In this document: piece by piece, positions 27,797 to 37,390 of the stretch
Numbering within the stretch: the first letter of the stretch is position 1
Layout: each line of letters starts with the position of its first letter
Origin: Dermabacter sp.
Lineage (GTDB): Bacteria > Actinomycetota > Actinomycetes > Actinomycetales > Dermabacteraceae
Length of the DNA stretch: 64,000 bases
NCBI GenBank assembly: GCA_030538475.1
Contig: JAUNTX010000004.1
Coordinates: 124,001-188,000, forward strand
Direction: 5' to 3'
Notes under the pieces: generated by a model
What the model saw: only the letters and a program-made list of their open reading frames with translations
What the model was told of the DNA's origin: nothing
The model's database searches: none
Made by a program: the position numbers and the translations under genes

Positions 27797-28725
27797 GCGC
27801 CCCCGTCGGCCCCGGGGTTGGGCCCGGCATCCAGCCCAACGCCCCCGACGTGGCCCTCGTCTTCGAGGGCGGCGGCATGCGCGCGAGCTACTCCTCCGGG
27901 GTCCTCACCGCCCTCGTGGAGGCGGGGATCGTGACGGGGTGGGTGGGCGGCATCAGCGCCGGAAGCTCGTGCACCTTCAACTACCTCACCCGCGACACGC
28001 TGCGCGCCCGCAAGAGCTTCGTGGACCTCGCCGCCACCACCCAGTTCGGCAACATCGGCACGTGGGTGCGCGGCAAAGGCATGTTCCACTCCGAGTACAT
28101 CTACGAACGCACGAGCGGGCCCGGCCAGTTCCTCGAATACAACATGCCCGCCCACCTCGCGGCCCGCACCCGCTACGCCATCGGCGCTTTCGCGTGCGAG
28201 AGCGGGCAGATGCGGTACTGGGGGCCAGAGGACATGCAGAGCCTCGAGAGCCTCGTCGTTCGCGTGCGCGCGAGCTCCACGATGCCGCTGCTCATGCCGT
28301 GGACCACCGTGGACTCCGTCGTCTACTGCGACGGCGCGCTCGGCCCCACCGGCGGTTTCGCCCACGACGCCGCCCGGGCCGACGGCTTCGCGAAGTTCCT
28401 CGTCATCACCACCCGTGAGCGCGGCTACCGCAAGCCCCCGCAGCGCACCCCCGCCGTCATGAACGCCGCCTTGCGCCGCTACCCCCGGGTCGCCGCTGCG
28501 CTCAATGCGCGGCCCGCCCACTACAACCGCAGCCTCGAAGAGCTCCACGACCTCGAATCCTCCGGCGACGCGTTCCTCATCTTCCCCGAGACCATGCCGA
28601 TCAAGAACTCGGAACGCCGCGTCCCCGTGCTCTTGCGGATGTACCGCCAGGGCCTTGCCCAGGGCCGACGCCTCATCCCACAGATCAGGACCTGGGCGGG
28701 CATCGAGCCACGCTCGCCCGGATGA
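27793..28725 (+). CDS. Patatin-like phospholipase (YjjU-type)
   Basis: A serine acyl-hydrolase of 310 residues. The oxyanion loop is EGGGMRASYSSG (GGGMR at 26-30), the nucleophile Ser55 is in GISAGS, and the catalytic Asp is in YCDGALG. A C-terminal region with LEELHDLESSGDAFLIFPETMPI matches the YjjU subgroup. The GTG at 27793 overlaps the previous stop and has ACGGAGGC upstream, which makes translational coupling with the transporter likely. There is no signal peptide. Natural substrate unknown. Confidence 0.87.
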   Translation: MSAPVGPGVGPGIQPNAPDVALVFEGGGMRASYSSGVLTALVEAGIVTGWVGGISAGSSCTFNYLTRDTLRARKSFVDLAATTQFGNIGTWVRGKGMFHSEYIYERTSGPGQFLEYNMPAHLAARTRYAIGAFACESGQMRYWGPEDMQSLESLVVRVRASSTMPLLMPWTTVDSVVYCDGALGPTGGFAHDAARADGFAKFLVITTRERGYRKPPQRTPAVMNAALRRYPRVAAALNARPAHYNRSLEELHDLESSGDAFLIFPETMPIKNSERRVPVLLRMYRQGLAQGRRLIPQIRTWAGIEPRSPG

Positions 28726-28805
28726 TCGGGGGAAGGCGTCCCGGCGTGAGACCTCACCCACCGCGCACGCGCCGCCTCCCGAACCGCCCACCCGAGCCCG
28801 CGTAG

Positions 28806-29843
<1,038 letters not shown>

Positions 29844-29882
29844 CAGGTGCCAGCGCGCCCCTGACGTCAGGGGTGGTGAAGG

Positions 29883-29921
29883 GCCCCGGACCTGTGCGAG
29901 TGCGCAGGCCCGGGGCTTTTT
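29883..29921 (+). terminator. Rho-independent terminator of nrdF
   Basis: GCCCCGGACCTG (29883-29894) pairs with CAGGCCCGGGGC (29905-29916) and is followed by TTTTT. A palindrome, CCCCTGACGTCAGGGG, lies just before it (about 29858-29873). Confidence 0.92.
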
Positions 29922-30075
29922 CGTGGCGGCGCGGTGTGGCCGTGGGCACATCGCGCGGTGACTTTCGTTCTCATTGTCGATGGGGTGAATGGGGAATATC
30001 GGCGGAAAATGCGCTCTGACTAGGGCTACCATTCGGTAATGCGCTCGCGGCGCGGGCCGGTGCCCCGCCGCCGCA

Positions 30076-30104
30076 TTGACGTGACCTGCGGAAATGTCTA
30101 GTCT
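30076..30104 (+). promoter_or_regulatory. Sigma-70-type promoter of the GlsB-like gene
   Basis: TTGACG (30076-30081) and TAGTCT (30099-30104) are separated by exactly 17 nt. A transcript from here would have a leader of about 110 nt before the ATG at 30220. The leader contains no recognised riboswitch. Confidence 0.7.
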
Positions 30105-30219
30105 GAGGAACGGTTGGGCATACTCAACCGCCTGCGTAGGAATTCGCTGGACACCACGTCAGCAACGGCAGGGTTTTCCCCCGCGCCCACCCGGCGCGAG
30201 TATCGAAAAGGAAATCACC

Positions 30220-30507
30220 ATGGGACTCCTCTGGGCAATCATCTCTTGGATCATCATCGGCACCCTCGTGGGCCTCATCGCACGGGCCGTCATGCCCGGC
30301 AAGCAGGCCATGAGCTGGGGCCCCACCATCGTCCTCGGCGTCGTCGGCGCCATCGTCGGCGGCTTCCTTGGCGGCCTCCTCGGCGGCAAGGGCGTCTCCG
30401 GCGTCATGAACGACCCGTGGTCGCTCACCACCATCCTCCTCTCGGTCGTCGGCGCCCTCATCGTCATGGCCATCTATGGCTTCGTCACGAGGAACAGCAA
30501 CGCCTGA
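30220..30507 (+). CDS. GlsB/YeaQ/YmgE-family stress membrane protein
   Basis: A 95-residue protein with three glycine-rich membrane helices: LLWAIISWIIIGTLVGLIAR, the GPTIVLGVVGAIVGGFLGGLLG core, and the C-terminal ILLSVVGALIVMAIYG. This is the transglycosylase-associated/YeaQ family, induced by general stress in many bacteria; molecular role unknown. AAAAGGAAATC lies before the ATG. Single-gene unit with its own promoter and hairpin. Confidence 0.9.
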   Translation: MGLLWAIISWIIIGTLVGLIARAVMPGKQAMSWGPTIVLGVVGAIVGGFLGGLLGGKGVSGVMNDPWSLTTILLSVVGALIVMAIYGFVTRNSNA

Positions 30508-30550
30508 TCTTCTAGGCTCTCGCGGCGGCGCACCGCGCCACCGCAGCACC

Positions 30551-30586
30551 GAAGGCGCCACCCCACACCACCGGGGTGGCGCCTTC
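30551..30586 (+). terminator. Terminator after glsB-like gene
   Basis: GAAGGCGCCACCCC (30551-30564) and GGGGTGGCGCCTTC (30573-30586) pair perfectly over 14 bp. No T run follows. Confidence 0.75.
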
Positions 30587-30770
30587 GCCGTGTTCTTGGG
30601 CCGTGTGCTCCTTTGGCGCGGCCCGGGCGTGCCCACGGTGCGCCCTGGGTGCACCATCCGAGCGTGCCAGCTACGCGCCCCGGGCGTACCACCCGTGCGT
30701 GTGACCTCATGCGTGGCCCCGCCTCCCGGCTATCCCGCGGGCGCGCCCGCCGCCTATACTTGTGAGCCTT

Positions 30771-30846
30771 GGGCCTTTAGCTCAGTCGGTAGAGCATCGG
30801 ACTTTTAATCCGCTGGTCGCGGGTTCGAGCCCCGCAGGGCCCACCA
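30771..30846 (+). tRNA. tRNA-Lys (anticodon UUU), CCA encoded
   Basis: 76 nt. Acceptor GGGCCTT pairs with AGGGCCC (one G-T), the anticodon loop is CTTTTAA (anticodon TTT), the T arm has GGTTCGAGCCC, and ACCA is encoded at the 3' end. A minus-strand pseudogene stops 1 nt after the tRNA end. tRNA-Lys genes are frequent integration targets, and the DNA beyond it differs in character. Confidence 0.96.
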
Positions 30847-31784
30847 TCAGAGGGGAACGTTGAGCTCGATGTTCAGCGCTTCCCCCGTTTTCTTTGCCTC
30901 GGGGTGTTCATCGACGTCGATGGAGTCCCCGCGGTCGTAGAACCACGATGCGTTGGTCAGCTTCGACTCACCTACCGAAGTAGTGCTGCGGGGTCGAGGC
31001 TGCTTCGAAGTGTTCGTCGAGTGAGTTGTCCTCGGGCCAGAAGTCGGACGCTCTCAGATCGACTCTTGAGACTGCGGGAGGTTCGATCTCATCGCGAGGG
31101 CGTTTCCGGTGGAAACACCACCACAGCGGGTTTTCATGATCCGCGCTGCGTGATCGACGGTAGTGGGCGTCCTGCAGCCTGGACGCGCTCGAACCAGCCT
31201 TGTGGCAGCCAACTCCGGGTGCTGTATTGCGGATGGGCCGGGTGGCGGACGCGCGCCCACAGGGTGAAAAGCAGCTCGGCGGCGTCGGTGGCCATCAGCC
31301 AGTGGATGGGGCCGTTGTCGGATGTTCCGGTGATCGTGACTTGTGCTGGGTGGACGAGCTGCATCGACGAAACCGATTCCCACGTCCAGGTGTGCAGGCC
31401 TCCGGGAACTGCCAGGTAGAAGCCCAGGTTCGACACGTAGATCGCACCTTGGTCGATTGGCATCCAACGTGGAACGCTGTCAAATTGGGCCTGGCGGCGG
31501 CGTGCATTGTTGCCGGCGGCTCGTCCGAGTGCGACTCCTGCGGAGAGGGCCAGCCCCAGGCCACCAGTGGCGATGAAGAAGCTGTCGTCGCGGGTGTAGG
31601 TGCCGTTACCGGGGGCGGCCCACCGGTACAGATGCAGCGGTGCCGAGCCCCACACGATGTCGTGGGGCATCGGCGCGAACGTGACTGGCACGGTCGGGAT
31701 CTCCTGGTAGCGATCAGCATCAAGCAACTCATTGATGCGGAGAGTGTGCCACAGGAAGTCGTCGTGTCTCGTCAGCGCCTGCAT
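30847..31784 (-). pseudogene. Frameshifted gene for an unknown protein (about 310 codons in three frames)
   Basis: The first part (31784 to 31134) is an intact-looking frame of 216 codons that begins MQALTRHDDFLWHT, contains a hydrophobic segment near IATGGLGLALSAGVALG and stops at 31134. Reading on in the next frame gives another protein-like stretch (WWCFHRKRPRDEIEPP, then RASDFWPEDNSLDEHF) to a stop at 30968. A third frame (NASWFYDRGDSIDVDEHPEA) continues to the TGA at 30847-30849. The composition of all three is protein-like, so I read them as one gene with two frameshifts, at about 31.14 and 30.98 kb. Sequencing errors could give the same picture. The family is not recognised. It abuts the tRNA-Lys 3' end. 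Confidence 0.55.
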
Positions 31785-31934
31785 GATATGAGTCTAAACG
31801 CCCTCGCCGATGCGGTACTGCTGCACGGTTACGTGCTGACGTTGGGGGCGCGTCCACCCGCAGGGTGTCTGCTCCCGCCTCGGTGGCTGCACCTATCCGG
31901 CCGAGACCGCCCCGCCAGCGAACGCCTCGACCTG

Positions 31935-32282
31935 CTACTCGTCGGCTGCTGCCTTCCGCGGCTTGCCTGCGGGAACGAGCTTCAGCCCCACCACCGCGGC
32001 GATGATGCCGCAGATGAACACGATCTTCCCCGCGGAGACGGTCTCCGCGCCCGTCGCCATCGCGTAGATGACCGTGAGGGCGGCGCCGACTCCCACCCAC
32101 ACGGCGTAGGCCGTGCCGATCGGGATGTGGCGAAGCGACCAGCCGAGCCCCGCCATGCTGGCGGCAAGGGCGGCGACAAACACCGCCGTCGGCCCCGGCT
32201 CCGAAAAGCCCTCCGACATGCCCAGGGCCGTGGCCCACACGGCCTCGAATACGGCGCTGATCAGCAGAACGATCCACGCCAT
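31935..32282 (-). CDS. Small multidrug resistance (SMR) family exporter subunit, probable guanidinium exporter
   Basis: A 115-residue protein with four membrane helices. The SMR active-site glutamate is Glu13 in AVFEAVWATALG, and the TAYAVWVGVGA loop of helix 3 is conserved. It has a charged tail (GKPRKAAADE). It starts 2 nt after the stop of a second SMR gene, so the two probably form a heterodimer like other paired SMR proteins. A guanidine-III riboswitch upstream of the pair argues for guanidinium export (Gdx type) rather than general drug efflux. Confidence 0.88.
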   Translation of the reverse strand: MAWIVLLISAVFEAVWATALGMSEGFSEPGPTAVFVAALAASMAGLGWSLRHIPIGTAYAVWVGVGAALTVIYAMATGAETVSAGKIVFICGIIAAVVGLKLVPAGKPRKAAADE

Positions 32283-32284
32283 GC

Positions 32285-32599
32285 TCAGCTCACCGCCTTC
32301 AGGCCGACGACGGAGCCGACGAGCAGAATCAGCAGCAGCGAGCGGGCCACGGTGGGCCGTTCCTGACCGGTGGCGAACCCCCACAGCACCGTGAGGGTGG
32401 CGCCGATGCCCACCCAGACGGCGTAGGCGGTGCCCGTGGGCAGGGACAGCATTGCCCAAGCGAGCCCGGCCATGCTCGTGGCGAGCGCGAGGAAAAAGAT
32501 CAGGGTGGGAACGCGCCTGGAGAAACCCTCCGACGCGGACAGGGCAATCGCCCACACCGCCTCGAGCATTCCGGAGATGATAAGAACAGCCCATGCCAT
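32285..32599 (-). CDS. SMR family exporter subunit, first of a pair, probable guanidinium exporter
   Basis: A 104-residue four-helix SMR protein: MAWAVLIISGMLEAVWAIAL has the catalytic Glu13, and TAYAVWVGIGATLTVLWG is the third-helix signature. ATG at 32599; the ribosome-binding site AAAGGGG lies between it and the riboswitch. It is about as similar to its neighbour as expected for two halves of a heterodimer. It is controlled by the guanidine-III riboswitch whose 3' end lies about 20 nt before the start. Confidence 0.9.
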   Translation of the reverse strand: MAWAVLIISGMLEAVWAIALSASEGFSRRVPTLIFFLALATSMAGLAWAMLSLPTGTAYAVWVGIGATLTVLWGFATGQERPTVARSLLLILLVGSVVGLKAVS

Positions 32600-32618
32600 G
32601 ACGAGACAGGCCCCTTTC

Positions 32619-32659
32619 GCGGCAGTCTTGTCGTGGTGCGGGTACTGCTCCCTCGTCCG
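32619..32659 (-). promoter_or_regulatory. Guanidine-III riboswitch (ykkC-III) aptamer
   Basis: Read on the minus strand, the segment has the conserved blocks GCGGACGAGG, GCAGTACCCG and GACAAGACTGC in the order and spacing of the guanidine-III pseudoknot. I compare from memory with the Thermobifida fusca aptamer (GGACGAGG, CCGTACCCGG, GGACAAGACGG). The last block pairs with the middle block to form the pseudoknot. The Shine-Dalgarno GAAAGGGG begins directly after it, so ligand binding should change access of the ribosome to the first SMR gene. Confidence 0.88.
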
Positions 32660-32717
32660 CGAACCCGGTTCGGGGTTCCAACCGAAAATCCTACCCGCCC
32701 CCTGCCACAATGGCCCT

Positions 32718-33641
32718 ATGGCTACTCAATCGGTCGTTGCCGCACCGGCACGCAGCTCCCTGTTCCTCGTCCTCACCGTCAACCACGGCGCCGAAGCCGC
32801 TGTGCGCAGCATCCTCGGCGATATCCCCGCCCTCACCCGCGCCGTCGGATTCCGTCGCCCAGAAGACTCGCTGACCACCGTCGTCGGCCTCGGATCCGAC
32901 CTCTGGGACCGCATGCTCACCGCACCCAAACCCCGCCACCTGCACCCCTTCATTGCACTGCACGGCGACACCCACACCGCCCCCAGCACCCCCGGCGACC
33001 TGCTCATTCACGTCCGCTCCCAACACCCCGACACAGCGTTCGAGGTCAGCCGCCTCATCACCGACCGGCTCAGCGACCACACCGCAATCGCCGACGAGGT
33101 CCACGCCTTCCGCTACTTCGACGAGCGCGACCTCCTGGGCTTCGTGGACGGCACCGAAAACCCCGAAGGCGACGCCGCCACCGACGCCGTCCTCATTGAC
33201 GACGACCCCGACTACACCGGCGGCAGCTACGTCATCGTCCAGAAATACACCCACGACATGCCCGCCTGGGACAGCCTCACCGCCGAACAGCAAGAACGCG
33301 TCATCGGCCGTACCAAACTCGACGACGTCCAGCTCGACGACCTCCCCGCCAACTCCCACGTGGCCCTCAACAGCATCACCGACGACGACGGCAACGACCT
33401 CGACATCCTCCGCTTCAACATGGCCTTCGGCAGCCTCAGCGCGAAGGAGTTCGGCACCTACTTCATCGGCTACGCCAAGAACCCCGCCGTCACCGAACGC
33501 ATGCTGCACAACATGTTCATCGGCGACCCCGTAGGCACCACCGACCGCATCCTCGACTTCTCCACCGCCATCACCGGCAGCCTCTTCTTCGTCCCCAGCA
33601 TCGACGCGCTCGAGACGCTCAGCGGCGGTGGGGATAGCTAG
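32718..33641 (+). CDS. Dye-decolorising peroxidase (DyP, class B/YfeX-like)
   Basis: A 307-residue haem peroxidase without a signal peptide. The diagnostic GXXDG motif is GFVDGTENP, with the distal Asp; the proximal haem His is in LPANSHVALNSITDDDG. The N-terminal ferredoxin-like half begins RSSLFLVLTVNHGAEA. There is no encapsulin gene next to it, and the C-terminus (ETLSGGGDS) lacks a clear cargo-loading peptide. ATG at 32718; the Shine-Dalgarno is poor. It is divergent from the riboswitch-SMR unit with very little space, so promoters must overlap. Confidence 0.92.
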   Translation: MATQSVVAAPARSSLFLVLTVNHGAEAAVRSILGDIPALTRAVGFRRPEDSLTTVVGLGSDLWDRMLTAPKPRHLHPFIALHGDTHTAPSTPGDLLIHVRSQHPDTAFEVSRLITDRLSDHTAIADEVHAFRYFDERDLLGFVDGTENPEGDAATDAVLIDDDPDYTGGSYVIVQKYTHDMPAWDSLTAEQQERVIGRTKLDDVQLDDLPANSHVALNSITDDDGNDLDILRFNMAFGSLSAKEFGTYFIGYAKNPAVTERMLHNMFIGDPVGTTDRILDFSTAITGSLFFVPSIDALETLSGGGDS

Positions 33642-33746
33642 CCGACGAGCTCGGCCAGGGCCGCCATGAGGTGCGGTCTTGCCTGTTCGTAGGCGTAGAT
33701 CTGGGGGAGGTGGCCCGACGCCTCGCACTCTCCGGCTAGCTACCCT
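33638..33746 (-). pseudogene. Remnant of a GH31 glycosidase gene (3' end only)
   Basis: The minus strand encodes a C-terminal tail GHLPQIYAYEQARPHLMAAL followed by AELVG and a stop, without any start codon. It is nearly the same as the last 25 residues of the GH31 protein encoded at 43215-45731 (GHLPQLNTYEQVDPHLMAAL, AELLG). The DNA is also similar, with most of about 75 bp identical. It is a fossil 3' end, in the same orientation as the intact gene 9.6 kb away. The last 4 bp overlap the DyP stop region. Confidence 0.75.
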
Positions 33747-33823
33747 GCCTGCGGTCGCGCTATGTCGCTGCGGCCTCTGAAAATTGCGTGACCTTCCTTG
33801 TTGACAGATCTCACAAGTGGTGC

Positions 33824-33851
33824 TTCACTGGTCAAAGGTAATACGTATGAT
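33824..33851 (+). promoter_or_regulatory. Probable promoter and operator of the sialidase operon
   Basis: TTCACT (33824-33829) and TATGAT (33846-33851) are 16 nt apart. The palindrome ATACGTAT (33841-33848), preceded by GGTA, overlaps the -10 and is a candidate operator for the GntR/FCD regulator encoded in the operon. GGTATA-like elements are known for NanR, but identity here is a guess. A TTGACA at 33801 is too far away to pair with this -10. Confidence 0.5.
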
Positions 33852-33872
33852 GTTTGTCGCGAGGAAGGGCCA

Positions 33873-35474
33873 ATGATGGACCGTCGACATTTTCTTACTC
33901 TGCTGGGCAGCCTCGGTGCCGCCGGGACAGTCGCCGCGTGCTCCAGTGGCGGTGGTGCCGGAGGATCGGATTCTGGTGCGAACGCAGGCGCGGGCGGCAC
34001 TCTCGCGATCGATGCCGGTGCCGAAATCGGGGATCGGCTGGGGAGCCCGTGGATGGGAAACGGGACTCTTGACAACGTGGCGCTCTACAGCACGCTCCTT
34101 CTCGCGGACCACACCCTTGCCGAGTTCCAGCCTGACCTCGCGGAAAGTTGGGAGTACAGCAACGACGACACCACTCTCACACTCGTCCTCAAAGACGGGC
34201 TCAAGTGGTCAGACGGCGAGCCCTTCACCGCGGAAGACGTCAAGTTCTCCCTGGAAACCCTCCTGCGAGTCTCGCAAGCCAACTCCATCTACACGGCCGC
34301 TTTCCGCCACATCGACGGTGGCGAAGCAGTGCTTGACGGAAGCGCCACCGAACTCTCTGGCGTCACCATTGACGGTTCCACCATGACCTTGGCGCTGACG
34401 CAGACCTACGGAACGTTCGTCCCAGTGTTGGCGCAGTTCGTGATCCTCCCGAAGCACAAGCTGCACAGTGCCGATCCGCTCGAACTCCACAACGACCCGT
34501 TCTTCCGGGATCCCGTGGGGACCGGCATGTACAAGCTCAAAGAATTCAACACGGGCAACTTCTACTCGCTCGAACCCAACCCCAACTATCACGGCGAAGC
34601 CCCCAAGCTCAAAGAGCTTCGGTTCGTCGCGTCCTCAGACAAGGTCGCCGACGCCACGAGCGGTCGACTCGACTACTTCACGACCAATGTTCCCGAAGTC
34701 GTGCAAGGCATGGCCGATTCACCCACCATGACGGCCAACCCTGTAGAAACACTGTTCTACCGCTACCTCATCTTCAATGCGAGCGAAGAATCCCTTCCGG
34801 CGGCTAACGTCAAGTTCCGTGAAGCACTCACGAAGGCGGTCGACTACAAGCCGCTCGTCACCGCACTTTACAGCGACCAAGCCACGATGATCAGCTCGGG
34901 AGTGCCCGACGGTGACCCGATGTCCGCCAAACTCCCCGGCTTTGCCTTTAGTGCATCGGCAGCCAAATCGCTTCTTGACGGCGCAGGCTACGACTACAGC
35001 AAGAAACTTCGCCTTCGCTACTACTACGACGACGCCACGTCACGGAACTTGATGACTGCGATTGCGCAGGGGCTCGAGGCCATCGGTGTGCAGACCGACG
35101 TGCAGCAATTCCAAGGGGATGTGACCACAGAGCTCTACACCAACAGAAACTGGGATGTCGCACTCAAGGGACTGTCGTCCTTCGGGCTTGAAGAATGGTA
35201 TAGCGAGTATGTCGGGGCCAACTTCAAGGCCATCATTGGCGAACAGCCCCAGTACTCGACACTGATTGACAGGCTCGCCACTGAAACTGAGGACTCGGCC
35301 CGCCGGGACACCCTCGACGAGCTTCAGCGGCTAGAGCGGTCCGATCTGTTCAAGGTGCCACTGTTCACCATCAAACAGTTCATCTACGTCGCCAAGAAGG
35401 TTGACACCGCCGGGGTGACCTTTGGTAGCCCGTTCTACCGCTACAACCTCAAGTTGGGGGACTGGACGATGTAG
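33873..35474 (+). CDS. Oligopeptide-type ABC transporter substrate-binding lipoprotein (SBP_bac_5)
   Basis: A 533-residue binding protein of the DppA/OppA/SatA family. It begins with a twin-arginine signal (MMDRRHFLTLLGSLG) and a lipobox (TVAACSS). Family features are LAESWEYSNDDTTLTLVLKDGLKWSDGEPFTAEDV-type sequence after the mature start and PVGTGMYKLKEFNTGNF in the middle. Although the family mostly binds peptides, the linked sialidase suggests a sialylated oligosaccharide, as in the SatABCD-type sialic acid importers of some Gram-positive bacteria. GAGGAAGGG lies before the ATG. First gene of the operon. Confidence 0.88.
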   Translation: MMDRRHFLTLLGSLGAAGTVAACSSGGGAGGSDSGANAGAGGTLAIDAGAEIGDRLGSPWMGNGTLDNVALYSTLLLADHTLAEFQPDLAESWEYSNDDTTLTLVLKDGLKWSDGEPFTAEDVKFSLETLLRVSQANSIYTAAFRHIDGGEAVLDGSATELSGVTIDGSTMTLALTQTYGTFVPVLAQFVILPKHKLHSADPLELHNDPFFRDPVGTGMYKLKEFNTGNFYSLEPNPNYHGEAPKLKELRFVASSDKVADATSGRLDYFTTNVPEVVQGMADSPTMTANPVETLFYRYLIFNASEESLPAANVKFREALTKAVDYKPLVTALYSDQATMISSGVPDGDPMSAKLPGFAFSASAAKSLLDGAGYDYSKKLRLRYYYDDATSRNLMTAIAQGLEAIGVQTDVQQFQGDVTTELYTNRNWDVALKGLSSFGLEEWYSEYVGANFKAIIGEQPQYSTLIDRLATETEDSARRDTLDELQRLERSDLFKVPLFTIKQFIYVAKKVDTAGVTFGSPFYRYNLKLGDWTM

Positions 35475-35545
35475 CTGCTCCGGTGAGGTTCTAGCAGTTC
35501 CTTCCGGCCGCCCAAGGATGGTCCACTCGATGCGCGAGGAAGCAC

Positions 35546-36496
35546 ATGAGCTCATTCATTATCCGAAAACTTCTCATGATGATACCGATGACCATCATCG
35601 TGAGCATCGTGGTCTTCTTTGCCATGAGACTCAGCCCAGTAGACCCACTGCTGTATGCTGTTTCCCCGGATCAGATGAATTCTGGAAATATTGACGAGCT
35701 CCGTGCCAGCATGGGCCTCGATGACCCCATCATCATCCAGTACCTGCGGTGGGTCGCAGATATGGCGACGGGAAACTTCGGCTACTCGATTCAATCCGGG
35801 GAGTCCATTGCCAGCATCTACGCCACACGCCTACCGGCGACACTCCAGCTCACTCTCATTGCGCTGCTCATCTCGTCCATCGTCGGCATCACCCTGGGGC
35901 TATTGGCAGCCAGCTTCAAGAACCGCCTTCCTGACTATGCCGCGCGCGGCATCTCGGTGATCGGTGCGGCGATTCCGGAGTTCTTCATCGGAATCATCGT
36001 TCTTCAGATCTTCGCCTATTGGCTTGGATGGTTCCCTTCTGGAGGACGTCTGGAACCCGGCTCCACCAGCGCGTGGGACAGCATCCCGAACATGATCCTT
36101 CCAGTTCTCACGCTGTCCTTCGGGATGCTGGCTGTCCTCATCAGATACACCAGAAGCTCGGCACTGGACGTCATCGGAAAAGAATACGTCAAAACTGCAC
36201 GCAGTAAGGGTATCTCGGAGTCTCGAGTGTTCTTCAGTCACGTTCTGCGCAATGCGCTCGGGCCAGTGCTCATCGTTCTTGTTCTGCGACTTCCCATCCT
36301 CGTGGGCGGTTCAGTGTTGATCGAGACGATCTTCCGTTGGCCCGGCATCGGGCGAGTCATCGTGACGAGCGTGGCCTCGAGCGACTACCCAGTCATCATG
36401 GCCACCACTCTCCTCATTGCCGTTGCCATCTTGATTGCCAGCTTCCTGATTGACATCGTCAAAGCTGCTCTCGATCCCCGAATCCGACTGAGCTGA
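35546..36496 (+). CDS. Dpp/Opp-type ABC transporter permease (DppB-like)
   Basis: 316 residues, six membrane helices. It starts with the typical FIIRKLLMMIPMTIIVSIVV and has the MRLSPVDPLL loop; the EAA motif is EYVKTARSKGISESRVFFSHVLRNAL. It forms the channel with the DppC-like protein. GAGGAAG lies 6 nt before the ATG. Confidence 0.93.
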   Translation: MSSFIIRKLLMMIPMTIIVSIVVFFAMRLSPVDPLLYAVSPDQMNSGNIDELRASMGLDDPIIIQYLRWVADMATGNFGYSIQSGESIASIYATRLPATLQLTLIALLISSIVGITLGLLAASFKNRLPDYAARGISVIGAAIPEFFIGIIVLQIFAYWLGWFPSGGRLEPGSTSAWDSIPNMILPVLTLSFGMLAVLIRYTRSSALDVIGKEYVKTARSKGISESRVFFSHVLRNALGPVLIVLVLRLPILVGGSVLIETIFRWPGIGRVIVTSVASSDYPVIMATTLLIAVAILIASFLIDIVKAALDPRIRLS

Positions 36497-36505
36497 GGAC
36501 GAGCA

Positions 36506-37390
36506 ATGACCACTGCGACGCCACGTGACTTACCTTCGTCAACAACCCTATCTTTCACTGCAAAAAGATTCTTCCACCGGCTGAAGAGAAACCCGGTCGC
36601 CATCCTATGCCTGTGCGTGATTGCGATTCTCGCAGGTTCCGCGGTCGTGTCGCCATGGCTGCCGATCGGAAGCCCCCAAGATATTGATCCCGTGAACGGC
36701 TACCTTCCGCCCAGCCTCGACTACCCCTTCGGGACGGACCAGCTGGGCCGCGACATGCTTGGCATGGTCATTCACGGCGGAAGAGTGTCGCTCTACGTAG
36801 GCTTCACTGCCGCGCTTGTCGAGACTCTCATCGGGATCACCCTGGGCCTGGCAGCCGGCTATCGGGGCGGTGCGCTCGATGGGATCCTGGTCCGCATCTC
36901 GGAGATCGTTATGACGTTCCCCAACCTCATCCTGATCATGGTCCTCGTTGGCATCCTGGGCCCCGGTGTCAACACGCTCGTTATCGTCTTCGCGCTCACG
37001 GGATGGATGACGACATTCAGAATCGTGAGGGGCGAGGTCCAGTCCATCAAAGAGGAAACATACATCGACGTTGCGCGCGCCTTTGGATTTCCCACGTGGA
37101 AGATCCTTATCCGGCAGATCCTCCCCAACGCGATGAGCCCGATTCTCGTGGCCTTTACTATCAATGTCGCAGTGTTCATCTTGGCAGAAGCAGGGCTCAG
37201 CATCCTTGGGCTCGGCGTCCCTCAGACCACTCCAACCTGGGGCAACCTGCTGAGCGCGGCACAGAACGTCGACGTCATGCGTAGCTACTGGTGGATCTGG
37301 ACAGCGCCCGGGATCGTTCTTGCGGCCTTCGTCCTAGCCATCTACTTCCTTGGTGACACACTACGAGACCTCGTGGACACACGCTCATGA
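36506..37390 (+). CDS. Dpp/Opp-type ABC transporter permease (DppC-like)
   Basis: 294 residues. Conserved features: the pre-helix PFGTDQLGRDMLGMVIHGGR, the EAA loop TYIDVARAFGFPTWKILIRQ with ILPNAMSPI, and the C-terminal LSILGLGVPQTTPTWGN. It follows the DppB-like gene after 9 nt, with GAGGACGAGC as the ribosome-binding site, and its stop overlaps the next ATG (ATGA). Confidence 0.94.
   Translation: MTTATPRDLPSSTTLSFTAKRFFHRLKRNPVAILCLCVIAILAGSAVVSPWLPIGSPQDIDPVNGYLPPSLDYPFGTDQLGRDMLGMVIHGGRVSLYVGFTAALVETLIGITLGLAAGYRGGALDGILVRISEIVMTFPNLILIMVLVGILGPGVNTLVIVFALTGWMTTFRIVRGEVQSIKEETYIDVARAFGFPTWKILIRQILPNAMSPILVAFTINVAVFILAEAGLSILGLGVPQTTPTWGNLLSAAQNVDVMRSYWWIWTAPGIVLAAFVLAIYFLGDTLRDLVDTRS

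Noticed and set aside
32691-33728. 345-codon minus-strand frame opposite the DyP gene
   Set aside because: It is a GC-rich shadow frame (Val/Gly/Glu/Ala only). The short GH31 remnant in this area is in a different frame.
30771-33750. Integrative element starting at tRNA-Lys
   Set aside because: No integrase gene and no repeat of the tRNA 3' end were found in the window.
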